A DNA stretch of 64,000 nt from positions 1-64,000 of the forward strand of contig NZ_JAOBPP010000020.1 in NCBI RefSeq assembly GCF_025574465.1, given 5' to 3'. Position 1 is the stretch's first letter. Each line of letters opens with the position of its first letter. Below, one piece after another: positions 60,772 through 64,000 of this stretch. The translations under genes and the position numbers were made by a program. Origin of the DNA: Kordiimonas aestuarii. Its GTDB lineage: Bacteria > Pseudomonadota > Alphaproteobacteria > Sphingomonadales > Kordiimonadaceae. The notes beneath the pieces were generated by a model. It ran no database searches. It was given only the letters and a program-made list of their open reading frames with translations, and had not been told where the DNA came from.

Positions 60772-62979
60772 TTAGAAATCAGCGCGGAACGCAACACCCA
60801 GAACGCGGGGTTCATTGACGAAGCCGGTCAGGTTGTTGAAGTCGATCACGCCCTTGACGTTTTTCTCGTCCGTCAGATTGCGGCCGAAGAAGGCAACTTC
60901 ATAACGGTTATCATCCCAGCGGTAACCAAGGCGCAGGCCCAACTCATATGTGCCGGTGGAGCGGAATTCAGCAGCTTCATAAAGGGTGAAGTTGGTATCG
61001 CCCTGATAAGCCCAGTCAGTGAAGACAAAGAACTCTTCTCCGTCACCGGTTGGCTGTACATACTCGGCAGTAACGTTGAACGTCCAGTCAGGTGCCTGTG
61101 GCAGCGGGTTGCCATTGATGATGGCACGGCCAAAGTTGTCCAGCCGGTCCGTTGGTGTACACATGCCTGAGCCACAGACCGGAACCCTTACGCTGTTGTC
61201 ATAGATTTTGGTGTGCGCGTAAGAAGCACCTGCTGTCAGGGTCAGGTTCTGGGTCACAAGGAACTCAAGATCGGTTTCAAAGCCATATGCTTTTACTTCG
61301 TTCAGGTTCAGCAGGCGTACATTGTTGGAGCCACCGCCAACGGCGGTAACCTGGAGGTCGTCCATTTCGTAGTAGAAGACGGCGCCATTCCAGCGCATGC
61401 GTCCCTCAACGAGGTCAGCTTTGAACCCGGCCTCATAGGACATGATGGTCTCTTCCTGAGCCGTTGTTGGCGCGCTGCCAAAAGCAACGTCACGGCCCTG
61501 AATTGACGGAGCACGGAAGCCTGTTGCAACACGCGCGTAGATTGACAGGTCAGGGTTGAGGATATGGTTTACGGCCACGTCCCAACTGAAGTCGTTCCCA
61601 TCAAGATTAACGGTCGGAAGGGGCGCGCCCGCAGCACCGTCAAATGCGTCAGCAGATTTTTTATCATCTGTATAGCGTGCGCCAACGGTAAGTGTAGTGG
61701 CATCGCTCAAGTCATAGCTGACCTGACCAAATAGCGCCCAGCTTTCGTTCTGGTGACGGACTGTAGAATCTGGCACGAAAAACGGACGGGTGCGGATCGT
61801 AAAATCGCTATCAAAGTAGAAAAAGCCCATTTGATAGAAAAGCTTGTCAGTACCTTGACCGGAAAGGCGGACTTCCTGAGTATATTGGTCGAGGTTATCG
61901 ATGCAGTCTTCCGTCGTGCTTGGGAACGGGATGAAGCCTGGTCCCATTTCGGGCAGGAATACCGCGCCATAACCGCCGTCAATGTCGCCGATACCACAGC
62001 CATTGGTGGTTTCGTAAGCGCTGACAGAGGTCAGGCTCATTTCATCACCAAAGTCCCAGACGAGCTTGGCAGATGCGCCCCAGCTGTCATAGCTTTGAGT
62101 GTTGTGGTGCGTGTCGTCGTGATAAACCGTGTCACGGTCGAAATTCTCATTTAGCTCAGGAGAACCTGTGTCGAAGATGTTGGCGCGGAAGACCTCCGAG
62201 GTGCCGTCAAGCGACCGGTAGTGGAAGTTCAGCAGCGCATCGAAATTCTCTGTTGGTTCGATCAGTACCTGTGCTCGCATGGCCGCTTCAACAAAGCCAC
62301 CCATCACGTCTTCTTCACCGGTATAACCGTTATCAATCCAGTCGCTACGGCGGGTCATCAGGCCGGAGATGCGGGCGGATACTGCTTCGCTGATACCCCC
62401 GCCATATGCTGCTTCAACGGAAGATGTGCCGAGGCTGCCGTAGCTTGCACTGACATAACCTTCAGGCTCTTGCGTTGGTTTGCGTGTGTCAAACTTCACG
62501 ATGCCAGCAGGGGTATTGCGACCAAAGAGCGTGCCTTGGGGGCCGCGAAGGACTTCTACGCGCTCGATGTCAAAGAGCGGGAAGCTTTTGAGGATCACGT
62601 TTTCAAGCACCACATCATCGACGATGATGGACACCGGCTGGGAAGCAGCAAGGTCAAAGTCGGTATTGCCGAGACCGCGGATATAGAAGCGTGGTGCAAC
62701 CCGACCGTTTGAAGATTCTGCGTTGAGACCCGGTACGCGGCTTGAAAGCAAACGAATGTCTTCACCACCAGCCGCGAAATCTTTCACCTTATCGCCAGCA
62801 ATTGCGCTGACCGAAATTGGAACGTCCTGCAGGCTTTGTGCGCGTTTTTGTGCAGTTACAACGATTTCTTCAAGTGCGAAGCCGCTGTCGCTGCTTTGCG
62901 CATGGGCACCGGCGGAGAGTGCAATCATCGAACAGCCGGCAATCAAGCGCGCGCTATTGTTAAACCAGGTTTTTTTCAT
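60772..62979 (-). CDS. TonB-dependent outer-membrane receptor
   Basis: Imports a ligand across the outer membrane with TonB energy. From ATG 62979 (GAGGAAAG upstream) the 735-residue product has a signal peptide ending near AHAQSS, then the TonB-box-like LEEIVVTAQKR. The plug has VPISVSAIAGDKV and EVLRGPQGTLFGRNTPAG. A long beta-barrel follows and ends in Phe (GVAFRADF). This resembles the sphingomonad/Kordiimonas-type receptors of unknown ligand. The nearby acyl-CoA genes hint at a lipid or steroid ligand, but this is not shown. Earlier in-frame ATGs precede the ribosome binding site. Confidence 0.92.
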   Translation of the reverse strand: MKKTWFNNSARLIAGCSMIALSAGAHAQSSDSGFALEEIVVTAQKRAQSLQDVPISVSAIAGDKVKDFAAGGEDIRLLSSRVPGLNAESSNGRVAPRFYIRGLGNTDFDLAASQPVSIIVDDVVLENVILKSFPLFDIERVEVLRGPQGTLFGRNTPAGIVKFDTRKPTQEPEGYVSASYGSLGTSSVEAAYGGGISEAVSARISGLMTRRSDWIDNGYTGEEDVMGGFVEAAMRAQVLIEPTENFDALLNFHYRSLDGTSEVFRANIFDTGSPELNENFDRDTVYHDDTHHNTQSYDSWGASAKLVWDFGDEMSLTSVSAYETTNGCGIGDIDGGYGAVFLPEMGPGFIPFPSTTEDCIDNLDQYTQEVRLSGQGTDKLFYQMGFFYFDSDFTIRTRPFFVPDSTVRHQNESWALFGQVSYDLSDATTLTVGARYTDDKKSADAFDGAAGAPLPTVNLDGNDFSWDVAVNHILNPDLSIYARVATGFRAPSIQGRDVAFGSAPTTAQEETIMSYEAGFKADLVEGRMRWNGAVFYYEMDDLQVTAVGGGSNNVRLLNLNEVKAYGFETDLEFLVTQNLTLTAGASYAHTKIYDNSVRVPVCGSGMCTPTDRLDNFGRAIINGNPLPQAPDWTFNVTAEYVQPTGDGEEFFVFTDWAYQGDTNFTLYEAAEFRSTGTYELGLRLGYRWDDNRYEVAFFGRNLTDEKNVKGVIDFNNLTGFVNEPRVLGVAFRADF

Positions 62980-63435
62980 GGTGTCTTTCCTCATTCGAAA
63001 CACGCAGCTTCGTTTAGTCATTTTACTGTGGGGATTCACCCGGGCCGGCAGGACATTTGCTGGCGGACCAATCTGTGGGCGCCCGGGACTTTAGTTTGCA
63101 TAGAAGCCAAAGTTTTGCGACGCAAATCCACAATATATAGAGAGGTCTAGGCAAGCAGGGCACAAGAGTGTTGCACTTTCGCAACCCGCCTTTATGTCGC
63201 CTATGGTTTCCCCGGAATTGAAATGCTGCGTTTCCTTTTAATGTTTTTCATTGGCGGGTTTCGAAAATGGGCGCTGGCCTATCCTGAACGCGTCGAAACC
63301 TGACCCTATAAACGCAGGGCTGAAGCCAACGGTACAATAGTGGACCGATCAGTCAAGGAAATCAGCGTCATCACCTTGGTGTGGCGCGAAAGGTGTTGCT
63401 TGATTGTAACACGGGGGGCAGGCTAGGGTGCCATC
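62980..63435. other. 455-base divergent intergenic region
   Basis: No gene is supported. GTTGC (63170-63174) and GCAAC (63181-63185) flank ACTTTC as a short inverted repeat. The promoter of the receptor gene (- strand) and that of sfsA (+ strand) must be here, but no box pair is convincing. Confidence 0.5.
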
Positions 63436-64000
63436 ATGATTTTCGACCAAACATTACAGGAAGGTCGGCTGGTCAAGCGCTACAAGCGTTTCCTGGCTGA
63501 TGTGGAATTGCCAAATGGTGAGGTTGTTGTCGCGCACTGTGCCAACTCCGGGTCAATGCTTGGCTGCAAGGAGCCGGGCAGTCGTGTCTGGCTTTCCCCG
63601 AACCAAAACCCGAAGGCCAAGCTGGATTGGCGCTGGGAAATGCTTGAGGCAGACGGCGCGTTGGTTGGCATCAACACCAGCCACCCCAATGGTATTGTTG
63701 CAGACGCGATTGGCGCTGGGCTGATAAAAGAACTAACGGGCTATGGCTCGTTGCGCCGTGAGGTGAAATACGGGGTGAACAGCCGGATCGACATTCTACT
63801 TGAGCGGCCCAAGACGGTTGAGGCTGCTGATAAGTGCTATGTTGAGGTCAAGAATGTGACGCTTAAGGTTGGTGCAGAGGCACAGTTTCCCGATGCTGTC
63901 ACCACACGTGGCGCCAAACATTTGTGCGAGTTGATGGCCATGATTGACGAGGGCCACCGTGCTGTCATGTTTTATCTTGTCCAGCGCGGAGATTGCGAGG
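63436..64000 (+). CDS. sfsA: SfsA family protein (partial, cut by window end)
   Basis: SfsA is named for sugar fermentation stimulation in E. coli and has been proposed to bind DNA or act as a nuclease. The visible 188 residues start [19 protein letters not shown]. They contain [28 protein letters not shown] and [13 protein letters not shown] with [13 protein letters not shown], the conserved acidic and lysine region. The frame is open to position 64000, so the stop lies outside the window. The region before it is the long divergent gap. Confidence 0.93.
   Translation, partial: MIFDQTLQEGRLVKRYKRFLADVELPNGEVVVAHCANSGSMLGCKEPGSRVWLSPNQNPKAKLDWRWEMLEADGALVGINTSHPNGIVADAIGAGLIKELTGYGSLRREVKYGVNSRIDILLERPKTVEAADKCYVEVKNVTLKVGAEAQFPDAVTTRGAKHLCELMAMIDEGHRAVMFYLVQRGDCE

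Overview
The window is 64 kb of chromosomal DNA from an alphaproteobacterium. The signs are an alphaproteobacterial DivK and PleD in tandem, a MipZ-type ParA ATPase, an ATP12-type F1 chaperone, ClpS-ClpA, propionyl-CoA carboxylase, a possible CtrA box, and the gene order rplQ ... Do-like protease - rarA ... crcB - rluC - HAD phosphatase - atp12 - pccB. A marine, TonB-receptor-rich lineage such as Kordiimonadales would fit, but the order cannot be fixed from the sequence alone. I see no insertion sequence, prophage, CRISPR array or rRNA gene. One tRNA gene is present.

Positions 1-15.2 kb hold tuf followed by the S10, spc and alpha ribosomal operons in their usual order (rpsJ to rplQ, with secY, adk and rpoA). 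All are on the + strand with short gaps or overlaps. A strong internal promoter precedes rpsM, and terminators follow rpoA and rplQ. Two hairpins enclose the stop codons of rpsC and rpsQ.

Positions 15.3-31.7 kb hold housekeeping and metabolic genes: an O-methyltransferase, a Nudix hydrolase, a GST, an outer-membrane barrel, a Do-like protease, rarA, a DUF429-like protein behind a large hairpin, crcB, rluC, a HAD phosphatase and atp12. Then comes the propionyl-CoA carboxylase operon (pccB - small membrane protein - pccA - argE-like - acylphosphatase), lipB on the opposite strand and an orphan FliN-like protein. A perfect 24-base palindrome ends atp12 just upstream of pccB.

Positions 31.8-42.5 kb hold tRNA-Leu(GAG), mgtE, an unusual response regulator, panC and a Bax-like glucosaminidase (- strand), mipZ, a membrane J-domain protein, phosphomannomutase/phosphoglucomutase, clpS-clpA and an acetyltransferase.

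Positions 42.5-48.0 kb are - strand: ridA - GDPD - FemAB-like under a good promoter, and DUF3572 - HAD - dinB followed by a diguanylate cyclase. Positions 48.2-52.9 kb form a cell-cycle signalling patch: divK-pleD, rpmG, an Hpt plus pseudo-receiver protein, and a secreted protein behind a CtrA-type box.

Positions 53-64 kb hold an NrtR-type Nudix regulator, a TerB-like protein, a secreted cupin with two perfect palindromes upstream, acyl-CoA degradation genes (acyl-CoA dehydrogenase, PcaF-like thiolase, hydratase/dehydrogenase fusion, SDR), a TonB-dependent receptor and the start of sfsA, which is cut by the window end.
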